NCBI GenBank assembly: GCA_027574665.1 | Contig: CM050655.1 | Span: 3,596,001-3,660,000 of the forward strand | DNA from: Rhynochetos jubatus | Taxonomy: Eukaryota > Chordata > Aves > Eurypygiformes > Rhynochetidae | Reading direction: 5' to 3' | DNA: 64,000 nucleotides | Shown here: positions 37,101 to 51,429 of the stretch, piece after piece | Layout: each line of letters begins with the position of its first letter | Numbering within the stretch: the stretch's first letter is position 1 | The notes under the pieces: generated by a model | The model's input: the letters and a program-made list of their open reading frames with translations, nothing else | Databases searched by the model: none | What the model was told of the DNA's origin: nothing | Translations under genes and position numbers: made by a program

Positions 37101-40100
37101 CTGTATGAACAGTAGCTTCATTTAGACAGAGATTATCCACTCTGAATCTGTAAGAAGATTAGAAGATAAATATTAATAAGATTAGTCTATATGGGGAAAT
37201 TAAAAGGACCTATGAATAATGTTGCTTGTATAATTTAACACAGAGCTCTATCATGATATTAAGTGAATCTGATTATGCTTAATTTGAAAAACTGGAGACA
37301 GTGAGATAATCAAACTTATTAATAAACAGTGTTGGGCAAAATTATCTGTTCCTATCCACTTGTCCTGTTATACCAAAGCTTGGCATTTCCAGTACTGATG
37401 TTTGCAGCTGCCTCCTCCTTCTGCTACAAATATTACAACCATGTTTACCCATGTTAAATAAAGATGAACACAATGTAAATATTACCAAAAAAGTAAACTA
37501 TATAATGGGCCAGACTGAAATATAGCTGGAATGCTCCATTCAATTCAGTGGAGTCAAGTCACGGGATTTTTTTGACGTGACCCAAGGTGCTTGAGAAGGA
37601 GGGTTATGTATGACTCCTCAGCGTGGCCATTACAGGGCAGGTCAATGGTAATGGTACCTGTAAGTGATCTCTTCAGAGCAGACATGCCCTGAAGTCCACA
37701 AGCTCAGGCGTTAACTGACTAAATCCAGGCTAACAGTAAAACAGACAGCCACATATCCCTATGAAAGTGAGGAGTGTCTTAAGAGAAGAGGTCGCTTATT
37801 TTCTTCATGAGTTCCTGACTGTTCCAGGCAACAATTAAAGTGTGCATGTCTACGGCAGTCTGGAAAATGAGAAATTTCCATTATCTTCATAATGAATTTA
37901 ATTTCCTGAGCTTGGTTTGTATTTTATTGAATTTACTGACAAGCACAATCTTCAGTGATGCAATCTTCATGCTTCTAAAGCTGAAGGAGTTACGCCAGTT
38001 ACACCATACCCTTTACTACAGGTTACCTACTAAGACTTTGCCTTTCATAGGATTTATTTTCTGCATGAAAACAAATGAAAAACTTCAGAGAAGGAAAAAG
38101 AATAGGTAAGAGAAATGTTATTGTTCCAGCTGCCATTCGAATATCCTAGAATCATAGCACTAACACGATCCCTCAAAAGCTCCAAGCAGGTCCATTTACT
38201 AAGACCCATAGCAACGGCAAAGTCTTTAAGCTAGTGCAGAGCATTCCTATCACAATTTTCTCCCTAAAAGGATGGGCTTACCCTCGCACACTTTGGGCAT
38301 TTCTTTGGCGTGGGAACTCCTGTAAACAGGTCATCCCTCCAGCACCTTCACAAACCAAAGAACAGGAGACTACACAAAAAGGCAAACATCTCCCACAGTT
38401 GTCATTGTTAGTAGGGACTCATGCTTTTCTAAGTGAGAGTTACTCGTTGTTCACTACAAACGTTGCATGCCTTGACATATCGGTATCTGGTAAGTACATA
38501 TATTTTATCTCACTCTTTGGTGTAACACGCATGGATACTCTATACTTTTGCCATTACCCATATAAATTCCAATTAAGAAGGCATTATAGGAGCTTATTTT
38601 TACATAAGATTTAATGGCACAATCTGAAAAAGATTGCTACATGCATATATATAGCTATGTACACTTTTTTCCCCAATATCAGATCTTTGGCTTTCTAAGG
38701 CCCTGTCTAAAAAGGCACAGAAGAGATCCTGCTTTGAGAGAAGTCTACTTCAAGTGATTGTTGTCTGCCTGTAGAAAACCTGCCTGTCTTGTTACAGGTG
38801 GGTATTGAATGAGTGAGATGAGGCCAAGAAGGAAAATAGTGTCTTGCTGTGAAGGCAGTTGTTGAATGATGAAAACAGCAGGAAGGAGGAAGGATTCAAA
38901 GATCCCTTTACAAATGAAACTTTTCACTGAAGGCCACAGAGATCTTGGTGATATGGGTGCTGAAATTGTAAGTGGGCTGCCGCACAAGAATTCTTTGCTC
39001 CCACAGAGCTTACCTAAAATATTTAACAGTAAATTTCTCTTATTAAATTATCCTGGAGACTCTACTGTATTAATATTAGAACTTTTCCCTTGTGCTTTGC
39101 ATATCAGAAAATTAAATTCATGAAGCACTTCCATTTCATAATTGCTTAGTATCCTAATTCAGCAATCTGCAAACATCTATGAAGAGTACTATAATCTCAG
39201 AATATTGCAAATAGTGTTTGAATATTTTAGTAAGAGCCCACTTTCAGCTAGTAACAGTCAGTTTAGAGTAATGCTGGTCACTTTTCCTGTGCTATGCGCT
39301 CAACAAGATGCTAGAGCTATTACAGAAAGAAAAGAAATAGCAATGAAAAACCTCTGGGACATATGTAACTGAGGAGTTCTGCAGTGTACTGATCCTCTAA
39401 ATCACATGCAGGAGTTGTCTATATTATTAGGTTCTGGGTTTATAAGTGGCGCTCTGAGGTTGCAGGAAACTTTCTCATTATTTGCTCAAAAATGCTGAAG
39501 CTGAATAGGAAAGGAGTGAGGTAGGAGGCCAATCACACTAGTCATGACCTAAACCATAGCCAGGTAGATTGTCTTTTATTCTTCTTTTCAGTCAAACTAG
39601 ACTACTTCTTTGTCACATTCCACTAGCATGGCTTATATAAAGTCCTTAAAAAAAAGTCTAATCATCACATAAGAATTAAAGCTCTTTGAGATACATACCA
39701 TGTTTTCTCAGTTACTTAGGCTTTGTAGAGCACTGGCTCAAGGAGGCTTAGATCTTTACCGGCGTCTTTGAATGTCACAGCAGTGCAAACAGGAAATGCA
39801 AGCATAGTCACTGCAATAAACATTAGGCATGCAAGAGACCCTGGCAAAATGAAAACCTATTAACTATCAGCAGAGATGGGGAAAATGTACTACTTGAATT
39901 GAAAGGGTTCAACAGTTCTGAGTATCCCAGCATTTGCTGGATCCACAAAACAAGAAGAAAAACTCTAAGCAGAATGGAGCAGGAAGCAGACGCAGTGAGA
40001 CGCTGAAATAGATTCTCCAGAAATAGGAACAGGAGAGAAAGAATTACACCATTAATCTGGAAGAAATGCCAGCAGTGAAACTGAAGGAAGGTGAATCTCC

Positions 40101-43100
40101 CTTATTCAAAGTATTGTTTACAAGCTCTATCATCTTGCCAACTTTGCTCCTGAGGAAAGATGCTCTTTTGTTCTTAATGTTCCTGGGAGAAGGTGCAACA
40201 CAGACTTCTGGGGATATGACTGCAAAGACTGAGGATAACTCAAAGGATGTATTAAAATTTACATGTGTAATCATGGCCTTTTGTTGCAGTTTGCAGTAGA
40301 TTCACTGGTTTCTGAAGTGTTAATATTTCATTCCATGACATGAGAATCCTCACTGATCCCTAACAGTAAAGGTCCAAACCTGGGACAAAACTACATGCCA
40401 CTTCTCGAAGCAGGAGGTCGATCCAGCCATGGATTGGACTACCCTGAGCCTGATCACCATGCTGTGAAGAACATACAATCAAGGACAAAGAAAGCATACA
40501 GGAGCTGGCTGCTGCTGCAGTCATACTCAGCTTACAGGAGGAGGATACGGCCAAGCGTGTTTGCCAGTCTGCCCAGCATCTTAAAAAGACCTCCTGATGT
40601 GGACTACCCAGGTTTCCAAATCTGACATAATTTATGCTTCTCTCTCCCTCCCCATTCTGGTAAAGTTTTGCTTATTTAAATACATTTCTATATTGTCTGC
40701 ATAAGCCTAGTCCATAACGCAAAATCTGTTCAGCACCTTTCAACCTGAAGAGTTTCAGAGGCCAGGGAAGCCAAGAAATAGAGGAGTGCTCTGCTAGCAC
40801 CTAGTGAAAAGGGGGAATGATAAGCAACAAGAAACAACTGTCAGGCATTAACATGCTTGTTTTAATGAGTTATTTTATTAAGCTAGAGGTATTTCTTATA
40901 GACAGCGACACAATTATCACAGAGCAGAAAAGAGCTCGCCATTTATGATAATGTATGAAATTATTATAAATCACTCAAGCATGCCTGAGTGAGGGCTCAC
41001 CTTAATGAAAGCCAGTAGCTTCCAGCATCGGAATACAAAAGCAAAGAACCTAGAAAACTGAGGAGCGGGCTTTACCAAAGTGCCTGCTCCAAGGTATGAG
41101 CTGGGAGAAGCTGTTACAGGGTCACTGCTAGGCTAGCAGACTGTGTTAGCTCTCAGTGCTACATGCCCTCTTGCTAAGAGCCAAAACAAGAAAAGCTGTT
41201 AGCAAGGCTGGTATGGTTAGCTAGAGCAGCGGGTGGCAGGGAACAATGAGGTATTGCTAAAAAAAGCAGGTCACCACACAAAAACAACAGCTTAAATCAG
41301 ACCGTGTTACTCGGCAATCTTGAACAATACCAGAGTCAAGCGATAGCGCAGAGCAGGAAGAAACCAGCTGGTCTAACGCTTGTTTCAGCAGAGGAGCACC
41401 AAAAAAGCGTTGCACCTGAGGAACACAGCAGCGTTTGCTACTCTACCTACCCTGTTAGACTGTACTGTTGCCCTTCACTATAAATCTTGATAACCAAGCT
41501 AATATAAGCTTGCAAAGCATGGCAGATTAACTCATTGCCATCAGAAAACATGGCTAATTTTCCTCAGCTCAGCCAACGTGGTCACAATGGTGACCCTACA
41601 TCCGAAACAGGCTTCGGTTGCCACACATCAAGGGCTAGCAGAAAGGCCACCCTTGAGTACTTTCAAAGCTCCCAACCAGTGCTTTTATTTTGCTGGTTTC
41701 CAGCTGGAGAGCTGAACAGAGTAATTTTAGTAGGGATCCCTGAACACCAAACTTGATTCTGCTGCTGACAGCCAATGCCGAGCAGCAGAATATAAGACAA
41801 GACTGAGGGAGAGGGCAGAAAATACTTACTCTGGTTCTTTTTTTTTCTTTCCTTGAATCTTAAGCCTAGCTTTACAAACTCCATGATTTCTCAAAAAATG
41901 GTGACTTGGTGTCGCAAACCTCGCTGCACATTTTTAAAAGAAGCCCTAGTGCCTGCCTACAGAAGGATGCCGCAGCTTTCATCGCAGCTACACCTCTCAT
42001 CCTTTCCACTCATTTCCGCTTCCCTGCTGAGGGAGCTGGTGAAGAAATTAGTTCCATTTTCAAAACCAGGCTGTGTCGTTTTTCTTGAGTGTTACTTCCT
42101 AGTGGTATTTTCCTTTTTCTGGTACCACTATCCATATCAGGCCTAATTCTGAAAATAAAAAAATACACAGAAACCCTCTTTTACTCTAGTCAGTGAAGCA
42201 ATAGATGTATTATCAGAATCAAGACCATTCAATATAGAAGATCAAACTCTGCCTTTCCTCTGTGTCTCCTGAATACAAGGTGCCAGGTGGAGTGTCTAAA
42301 GGAATGCTCAGGTTCCAATGCAGCCATGACAGAAGCAAAATCCACCAAGTGTATGGACTACAAGAGGTCAGTTTTGCTATTGAGATGCACAGATTTGTTT
42401 TCCAACCTTCTGTTTGCAAATCCCCAGAGTTCACCTGACTGTTTTCAAAGGATTCATGAAACATGAATGTACATTGGTGTGGAAGGATGCGTGCAAATCA
42501 AAATGGACCAACAATTACTGATTGATTCCATTTCCTCATTATTACTGTATTATTAAAATACTATATTTATGTGTTTTAGTAATTATTTACGTATGTTTCA
42601 TATATTTAGAGTTATAGATATTTATTCTGCTATTGTATTTTCCTTTGAGAAGGAGGCATACCCCTAACCCATTGGAAAGCAGTGTGGCAGTCACTCCGAG
42701 TGAGATCAATTCAGGATTATTACAGTACATAGCTACAAGCAATTCAGCAGTTTGATATTATAAAGCCATGCAGAGTTAAATTAATCCCTAGCCTGAAAAA
42801 AATGTTCAGTGCAGTCAGAAGCTATAACTTGGAGTTGCTGCCAAATCCTATTCCCCAAAACGCAATTCCCTCCAACTGCAGTGATTCCATGTGACTTTCC
42901 TCCAGATTCACTCTGCCATAGCAGGGATCAACAGTGAGTTTTCAGATCTGATCCAGCTTACAGTTCAGGCATAACATGGTTAACAAATTAACTGCCAGAG
43001 GCCGATACAGAAGCAGAGATCTCCCTCCTCACTCTGGTTTCTGTCAAAGAAATACAGCATGAGGCTATTTCCTACAGGGGTGTTGTCAGATTGGAGGTCA

Positions 43101-45214
43101 TCACTGGCAGCTTTTGTATAACTTTGGCATTATGCTGGAAGCTGCATGTAGAGAAACCGCCATCAAATGAGACATCATTTCAAAACTGAAGATAGGGCAC
43201 AAAAGCAGTTCACCAAAACAGCGTTGCTTCGGTTTAGTTCTATGTGTGCTGTTGAATTTTTTTATAAATAAGTATTTCTCAAGAGCTCCATGTAAACTTT
43301 TCACCACAAATGGAAATCAGCTTTTTTGAAACTAAATCCATTATTTTCGCTCCATACTGCACTTGGTTCCAAATAGGTCTGACTGGACTAAAGCCTGTCA
43401 TTTGAAGAAAAGTATTAACAACGTCCACCAACAGCATTAGTTTTTCTCGGAAACAATATGGGCCACAAAACTACACCCAGTTTCAGTTCAAACCTCCATT
43501 GCACTGTTTTCTACATAACCTCATTTGTATTTCTTTGCAGACATCCAAGTCCACTGTGAAGTAAACGGAGTAAGGGGTCTGCCTCTGCTTTCCTGAGTGA
43601 GGACTTCATGCCACAGTTAGTCTAGACTGAAAGCAAAAAAAAAAAAAATCTCCAACCCCCTTCAAATACTGATCATGTCTCCTGTGACACTGACCTTGAG
43701 GATGACTCAAATCGGTTTTGGTGCAATCAATGCCTTTTATGTTGTCAAACGTAATGACAGCATAGCCATGGTGATGACACTTGCTGATGGATAATGCAGG
43801 ATTTGATTTGCCAAGACAGACACATTCCTACCGCACACCATCCTGCAATCAGAGTAGGTAATATGAGCAAAGTAAGCTTTCCAAATCACACATGCAACAA
43901 GCAATAACAGACAGAGGACAAACTCAGTGAAACTTTGCTCACAAAACCAATATAAGACCACAGTCAAAGCTGCGTTACATACTGCAGCTGAAGACTACAG
44001 GAGTAGTTTGCCATCCAGTCCTGGAACAGACCTAAAAGGCAAAAACCTTCATCACCGATATCAAGTGAGGCAGTGCACTGATGAGTCCCCGGTTCAGTCA
44101 GGTCTCATGCTCAATGTGTCTTCTGTAGGAGCGCCAGGGTTCTCCTCCATGTACTTTGCATACTTGATGCCAAAAGGTAATGCTGAAACCTGACAAGCTC
44201 AAAAGTGAAAACAATCTGAAATGCGCCTTTTCCTCAGGCTTGATTGTGACCGTCAGTACATTGCCAAGAAACTTTCATTCTAAGGCAGCAGAAGCAACAC
44301 CAGTTAGTATATTTGCAAAGGTATCAGCAAGGCCACAGGCAACTTGTGATGGGTGAAATGATACCAATATTAACAAAATGGTTCTGTTGGTGAGTCAAAT
44401 TTAGACTTTGCATCTCGTATAATCCAGCACATTTTCAGCCATTTGGCACATAAAATGGCACATAACAACAAGTAAAGAAGGATATGATTGATTACTGTGA
44501 CATACCAGGACATAGGCTGGGAAAATATAGGATTTTTGGAAGTGTTACATATGCCTTAAATCTGAACTGCTAAAAACCTTAGTCCTTGGCAACCTTATTT
44601 TATTTTGAACCTCAAAGATGGGTGTTTTGTCATGTATGTATGTCATTTGTTAATTAGAATAATTCCATACAGTTCCTCTTCTCAAATGTATTATGCAAAA
44701 ACCTGCATAGCTACTCATGCTGTAGTGCACCTGTAAAGGTGACAGGTAATCATTCAGCAGCACCTTTTTCAGGTAACACTGTGTGGCTGTGGTCATTGAC
44801 TTCTACAGTCAATACTAAGGAGAAAGGCTTTCCTTGAACTATTACTAAATGCTTGTCTAAGTGTCAGTACAATATTAAATGCACGCCTCAAGAGAAATCC
44901 CATTTAATGTTTTTTCTGCAGGTACACTGTTTAAATAGTGGTTTATATGTATTTCCCTTCCTTCTACAAGACTCTGGCCTTTAATTATCAAGCAAACATT
45001 CGCTGCTTATAACAGTATTTGAAACAAATGTAAAGAATAAGCTGTTGGAGAATTTCAGCAAAACAGCACTGAGTTCTAATTAAGACAAACTAATCAAAAT
45101 TACTGTGTTTGCCTTATTACAAGTTGTTTCTTCCCATTTAAAAAGCTGCCTCATGGGAGAGTGTGGAGAAGACAGTCAGTCTTCTCATAGGCATGCAGCT
45201 AAATGCCAGGAATC
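31186..45214. other. Unique non-coding DNA
   Basis: No gene or interspersed repeat was recognised over this 14-kb stretch. It contains scattered chance open frames, a poly-A tract at 43635-43648 and a splice-flanked open segment at 38399-38489 discussed under rejected items. Confidence 0.5.
43635..43648. repeat. Poly-A tract (14 bp)
   Basis: Fourteen adenines; no retrotransposon body is recognisable upstream. Confidence 0.95.
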
Positions 45215-45447
45215 AACAGACACAAGGTATTGCAAGGGAATTATCTTTTTTCACTAGAGTATGGTCAAACACTGGAGCAGGGGTCCAAAGAGGGTGAGGA
45301 ATTTCCATCCTTGAAAATATTCAAAGCTCATCTGGACAACATCCTGACCAACCTGATCTACTTGGAATGTTTTGAGCAAGGGGTTGTACTAGGGGACCCC
45401 AGAAGTCTATTTCAACCTCAATTATTCTTCAGTTCTAAGATTCTAAA
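45215..45447 (+). mobile_element. Old CR1 LINE 3' fragment
   Basis: Diverged CR1 3' untranslated region in plus orientation. Landmarks in order are caaacactggagcagg, ttccatccttgaaaatattc, tctggacaacatcctgac, gagcaaggggttg and the terminal pair ttctaagattctaaa. Spacing follows the CR1 3' end, but many positions differ, so it is clearly older than the copies at 24.5 and 60.7 kb. The 5' boundary near 45215 is approximate. The 102-codon frame crossing it is not coding. Confidence 0.85.
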
Positions 45448-48400
45448 CAGAATTGGGAATAGAAATACAGAGAAAGAATATATTGATTCTTTTATTCCTG
45501 CTTTCCAGTAGCTACCTGATACCAGTCCATAGAAATAGATTGCTTCCTTCCAGCGCACGTTTGAGTCAAACTGCAAAAACTGTTTTCCACCCCAAATACA
45601 TTTATAAAATGTACATGGTGTGAGGACAGGAGAAACAGGCGGGCAGGACAAAGTTTGCACATTGTTAGCACTGAAGTAAAACTGCAGCTCCCACTGAAGG
45701 GAAATCAGAGGACAGGAATGGTAAGAAAATGTCTTGGGGAAAAAATCTGATGAGATTTTTTAAAAGATAACAGTCACATTATAGCTATTAATAAATAAGG
45801 AAGCCTTTCTGGATGATTTTTTATGCAAGAAAAAAATTATTCCTCGTCTTATATGACTACAGACAGGTATGAGAGATGGACAAAAGCCTCTGTGCAATGT
45901 GAACATTTTAAACTGGATTGTTGTTCTAATCAAGACTGCCTAAGGACCAGCCCTGAAATGTCGTAAATTGCCCATGACTAGGGAGAAGTATTTCTCAAGA
46001 TTTTAAAAGCCCCATTCTGTGAAATATTGTTCCTCAAACCCTTTCAAAATAGGCTCCAAAATCATGTAGATATTTTAGAAGTACTTTAGGTGCTCCTGAA
46101 ATACAGACAGAAGAAATGCTTCTCGCATTACCACTCATACTTACTTGGACAATTTTAAAAAAAGAAGGTGATTTATAGAAAGAGCTAGAAGTTCCCAAAT
46201 TTAATAACAACAATATTAAAAATAAAAAGAAGTGTATTTCCCCACATCTAATATTGAAAGCCGATAGACTTTGTTAGTCCAAAATCTACCACCCAGAAAA
46301 AGGTCTAGCCCTCTCTGCAGAGCCTTGATTTTCTTAGCCTTTATGTTTCAACGGATTAAGCATATCTATGGTTGCTGCTAAAATCATTACATATTGTGGT
46401 ACGCTGTCAGCTGTGAGGAACACATTATTTAAGGGGATGTGAATCCAAGGAATCTTGTAGTTCATGAACCTTAGCATAAATTACAAGTCAAAACTAACAT
46501 TTTTATTCTGCCATCTAACATTTTCTTGCTAGTCTCACACACCATAAACTAAAATGCACTCAAAAATCTGCTGCTATAGTCATAAAAACAAATACATGCT
46601 GTAAAGAAAACGGTGGGAAGGAAAAAGGCTAAACCCCATCTCTTTAATATAACATATTCCTTGAGGATAACGCTGTCTTACCAAAGATGAAGGAGTAACT
46701 ACAGTACCGAATGACCTGGGGAATGACTGGGAGAAAGTAAATTAAAAAAGAAAGTAGTTTCAGGTTCATTTAAAAATCAGTGCCCTGCCTTTGCTGTTTC
46801 TGGCATGGAGGAATAAAGACTGCTAATTATGGCTTCTCAAAACAACAGGATGGAGACTTATGCTCAAGTCAACAGCACACCAGGGATCTTTCTAAAATTA
46901 GCACTAGAACAATGTATTGGAGATTTTTAGCTTAGTTTTTCTGGGACCTTTCTCCTTTTCCTCTTTTAGTAATTTCTTCTCTTTTCTCTCATCCTCTCAT
47001 TTTTCAGCATATTAGGATGAACATAAGCATTAAATATGACTTGCAGATATGATGAAAGTGTAACTTTAAATAATACCGTTGTTTTCTACAAATATGATGC
47101 CTTTCCTATTCCTTCACTCTAAAAAAACCCCTAGTATCTGACAGCAAATGAATGAGCTGACAGAACATACAGGCCTCACCTTAATTAAGAGATGGTGACA
47201 GAATAAGACAAACACCTTCCTCATTAATGGAACTCTGGCACCATGACTGGATTACTCTTTCTGTAAAGATAGTTGACTTGCTGTGTAAGGAAACGCTGTT
47301 CACACAGTCCAAATAAAGGACCTGACAAGCCACAGTCTGTTTGCCACATCCACCTAACAACAGACCTCAGCTCACCCATCCTACACGCACATCAAACAAC
47401 TCTCATATGAAAAGAAAGCAGCTTCCAGCCCCAGTTGAATATAGCTTAATCCATATACTCTCCCCTGTATAATCAGGCTGAGAACAAACAAACAAAAAAT
47501 AGCCACAGAATTGATTTTCTCCTGCTGATGCTTCTTTAGGGCTACTGTCCTTTGAGTGTGTTTTGTAACACCTCTGGAGGCCTGAGCAGCACATTCCTTT
47601 TCCAGCAAGACCTCTTTTCAAATCAATAGCACCTATTCAAGGGATTTATAGTGCGACTCAGCAAAATCCTTTCACAGAGGCTTGTATAACTTGTTAGGGA
47701 AACGGTGTGCAGCATTGTCTTTAAAAGCGCTCTGCTAAGGTTTAAAAAAAAAAGAAAAAGCCTGTGAAGGGATAGTAGATATTTCTGTGCTACTTGGGCT
47801 AATGACCCTCTGTGAGATTGTAAGATAATATTAAGAATGACATATGAGGGGGAAAATTCTTGTCTCCCTGGCTTCAGGAAAGGTATTGCCACATAAAGGC
47901 AGAATACCACTTTATGTGTCTGGGAGTACTGAATTCTTTATTATTTTAAGTTCAGAGCCACTGTATCAGATGAAGGATGACAGAACACTGAGATTTCCAA
48001 TCAATAGCTGTCATCAGCAAATTCTCAGTGTGATGCAACTAGATGTGATGAATCTGGTAATAAAACATGTAATAATTTGCTCTACTGAAGAACGAAATGT
48101 GACCCAAGCACAGCAAAGTCATGGTTAGGCCCCATTTAGAGCAAGTACGTAAATCACCTTTAGTTCATAGGTCCATCTGCAGCACTTGGAATTTTCTTCC
48201 CCAGCCCAGAGTTGTTACTGCTTTACTTCCCTCTGATTGCCGATACAGTAGCTGTTATTTAATGACCACTATATGATTCTGATACTTTGAGCACAGTAGT
48301 TGCACTTTTAGGTTATCTTTCAGATACATCCAGGCGACAACGCAAAGCACAAGCACTGAGGTAGGTGCAATCGCCTGGTTGCTGTGAACATAAGTGATCG

Positions 48401-49312
48401 AGTGCTGATTTGGGGCACACAAACCAGGGCGTAGCCAGTATGCACTAAGGACTGGATAGGCAACTCTGAATAAAATTCTTCCCTTTTTCCATAAAACTCC
48501 TTCCTCCAGTAATCACACACAACCACAGAATCCAGAGAGATCCGTGACAGTAAAGCACTAAATAACCTGACAGCAGAACCTCTGACAAAACCAAATTCAG
48601 GATTACCTTACACCGATAGCATTGTGTTCTCTACTAGTAAGATTCAGAGAGAAGAAATTTTGTTTCCGCGAAGGCAGAGGTTTTGGTTCCAAACAAGACA
48701 ATGCAATTGAATATGAGTGTTCCAAGTTTGCCATAGCTTTGCGATGGAGCTGCCCAAGTATTTTCACATACGATCTTCTGAAAGAGGACTGGAAGATCAT
48801 TAAGGATGGGAAAAGCCAAACTACACTATAACAACAGTTCTGGTATTTCAGCTTTAAACAGAGAAACTCAAAGTGACCATGAAAGACAGAAAAGTAAACC
48901 AAAAGATCTGTACTCAATTCTCTATGTGCTTATTCAGTCCTTGAGACAGGTCCCTGTTTCAAGCCAAAGGATTGATAGGGCAAGGTCTTCCCAGGCCCTT
49001 TCCCAGTCCTCAGGAATTTCTTCCTCCTATCAATGGGGCCAAACTCTGCTGGCCCCACCTGAGCTGCAGGCTCCCAGCATGGAGCTGTGCCTCCCTTGCC
49101 TGTCATCTCTTCCCTTTGAGCAGGAGCAGTAGTTCACTAAGGCAAGCTAAGACCTTGCTCTCTGCCTTGAAGAAATTGCATGTACTCAGGAACCATGCAG
49201 GGATAAAAAATTCCAACCCTACCACTCCACAAAAAAACCCCAACTGCAACCACTGCCCACCATCTCAAGTATATTTAGCAAATATTTTGTTTAGAAAACC
49301 AAGCTGCCATTA
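45448..49312. other. Unique non-coding DNA
   Basis: No gene or repeat was recognised. A-run/CCCC motifs are at 47121-47131 and 49231-49241. Short open frames overlap on both strands near 48600-48920 without recognisable domains. Confidence 0.55.
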
Positions 49313-50071
49313 TGTCATGGTTTAACTCCAGCCAGCAAAACACCACAAAGCTGCTCTCACACCTCCCCCCCCAGCCCTTCAGTGGAGGGGTAGAATTGGA
49401 GGAAAAAGACAAGGAAGTTTGTAAAATTGAGATAAGAACTATTTACTAATTGAATATAAATGAATAATATATATAAAAGAATACATACAAACACTACTGA
49501 TAATAAATAATTAAAATAATAGAAAATAAAATTTATTATATAATTGCTCACCACCCACAGACCAATGCACAGCCAGGTCCCGAGTAGTGAGAGTAAGAGC
49601 CAGAGAGCCCCAGAGCCTGAGAACAATCACAGCACAGTCTGAGTGAACCCTATGAGCGACAGCACCACTGGGAAAGCCAACTGACCCACTAACGAACGAA
49701 CAAACTAGAAAAGCAGCTAACAAAGGAGTTAGCAAAGGAGTTAAGGAACTAACAAAAGGGTATAAAGAGCATAATGGCCCCTGAGCCCACTTCCCGCTTA
49801 TGTACCGAGCATGACGTACTGTGGAATAAAATCCTCCTTCAGTCAGTTTGCATCAGCTGTCTGACTGCGTGTCCCCACACTGCCTGTAGTGAGAAAGTTG
49901 GGAACGCAGCTGCAGTGTCAGAAGCTGGGAAAGACCTTGAATTTGGTGCAAGCACTCCCCAGCACCAGCTAAAAAGACACCTTATCAGTACTTTTCTCAC
50001 GGTAAATCCAGGAACAGAGCTTCATACCACCCAGTGTGAAGGTTAACTCTGTCCAGACTAAAACCCGCACA
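49313..50071 (+). mobile_element. Solo LTR of an avian endogenous retrovirus
   Basis: The element starts with tgtcatggtttaactccagc and ends gactaaaacccgcaca, the TG...CA ends of an LTR family that I know as widespread in neoavian genomes. Inside are an AT-rich block (49440-49550), tandem ggagtta/caaag units (49700-49760), a TATA box, a TGACGT site and AATAAA. No viral internal region or second LTR is adjacent, so it is a solo LTR left by recombination between the two LTRs of a provirus. No exact target-site duplication survives (catta before, tattg after), which with the diverged sequence suggests an old insertion. Assignment to the ERVL or ERVK class is uncertain. Confidence 0.9.
49761..49830 (+). 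promoter_or_regulatory. LTR core promoter and polyadenylation signal
   Basis: TATAAAG at 49761-49767, a CREB/ATF-type TGACGT at 49812-49817 and AATAAA at 49825-49830 follow in the order expected at an LTR U3/R junction. Transcription would start about 25-30 bases after the TATA box and run toward higher coordinates. Whether the promoter still works cannot be told from sequence. Confidence 0.6.
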
Positions 50072-51429
50072 TATTGTAATAGAAAGAAGAAAACTCTTTG
50101 TTTGGAGAAAGACTATTTAAGGAATCGTCACAGTCAGAGTAAGAAGGCATAATGTATGTGTTTCTCATAGTAGTTTCTTTCTAGATCATTACCTGGAAAC
50201 CATTTTAATGCTGCAAAAAACCCTTCAGGGGATTGAAAAGCACATTATTCCAAGATTCTCTAATTACCAGAAAAGTAACAAGGACAACTCAAAGAGACCA
50301 CTAGCCTGAGATGTTAAATAACAAATTAATAGGCTGCATTCAGACATGTACAATATATTGATCTTTGTTCAAGTATTAGCATCCAGGGAACTAAAGTATA
50401 TGAAAGTAAATCATTATCACTTCTCTTGCAGAATTCTTAAAGAAGGAAAAATTATTCATATTCTTTGTTGCAGAAGTATTTTTAATTATATTTAACATTT
50501 TGGGACTATCCCCACATGCATTCATTCCAAAGCACTGAAACTTCATAGTGAAATATAGTGGAAGGTGAAACTAAAAATAGAGAATTAGACATACAAAGGT
50601 AGGAATAACTTCTCTATTCTTCTTTCACACTCAGTGTAGGCTAACAAAACTGATACTGGCTATAGCTGTTACTGTCTGATACAAAGACTGCACAGACACA
50701 GGAGTGCATTTCTTAATCTCTCTGTATTCCTGTAGTGGATGGAAGAGAACGGTTTGTGTAGAACAGCATGGCAATGATTTTAGGGAGAGAGAAGAGTGGT
50801 GTGATTTCAACTTGTCCGTTAATACTTCCCCTTGCCTTCACAAAGGAAATCTTTGAAATTCAGTATGTGTTGTATTTGATGGTGTTGAAAAAGTGAAGTG
50901 TAATAATGTGTGAATAATGTATTTGGCATGGTCAGGGGGTCAATCAAAACTAAACTACTGGGTACACCACTTGGTAAACATTCTGTATATATCCAAGAGA
51001 ATCCACTCATTTCATTTATTACCTAGTCAACAAAACTCTCAGAGAATGAATTAACTAAGAGAACAAAACACACAAATGCTACCATCAGGGAAATGCACAC
51101 ACCTAAACAATAAATGGAGAGACTATTTCTTTAAAGTCCTATACAACTAACCACAGTTCCCCTCCTTGTTAAGTCTCTTTGTTTGCTCAGTTTTGTTTAG
51201 GGTACTTTAGAACAACAAATTTGAAACAAGTTATTTAATAAAGATTTTCATAATCTTGATTTTTTCCTTGTAATGTTTGCTACAGAAAAGACCAAGGAGT
51301 TGCAACCAATATACTGGAGTTTTGTTCTTTATATCCAGTGTTGTTCTGGATACCAGTTAGAGCTATAAAAACGTGCACACACAGACTTGCTGGCCAGCAA
51401 GGAAAGCAGACAACAGTGACTCAGTTTTT
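50072..51429. other. Unique non-coding DNA
   Basis: No repeat or gene was recognised between the solo LTR and the ancient CR1. Confidence 0.6.

Noticed and set aside
38399-38489. 91-base open segment between cag and gtaagtac inside the 126-codon plus-strand frame at 38234-38614
   Set aside because: The acceptor is weak, the peptide is unrecognised and the host frame has no domain. Without transcript data it is indistinguishable from chance.
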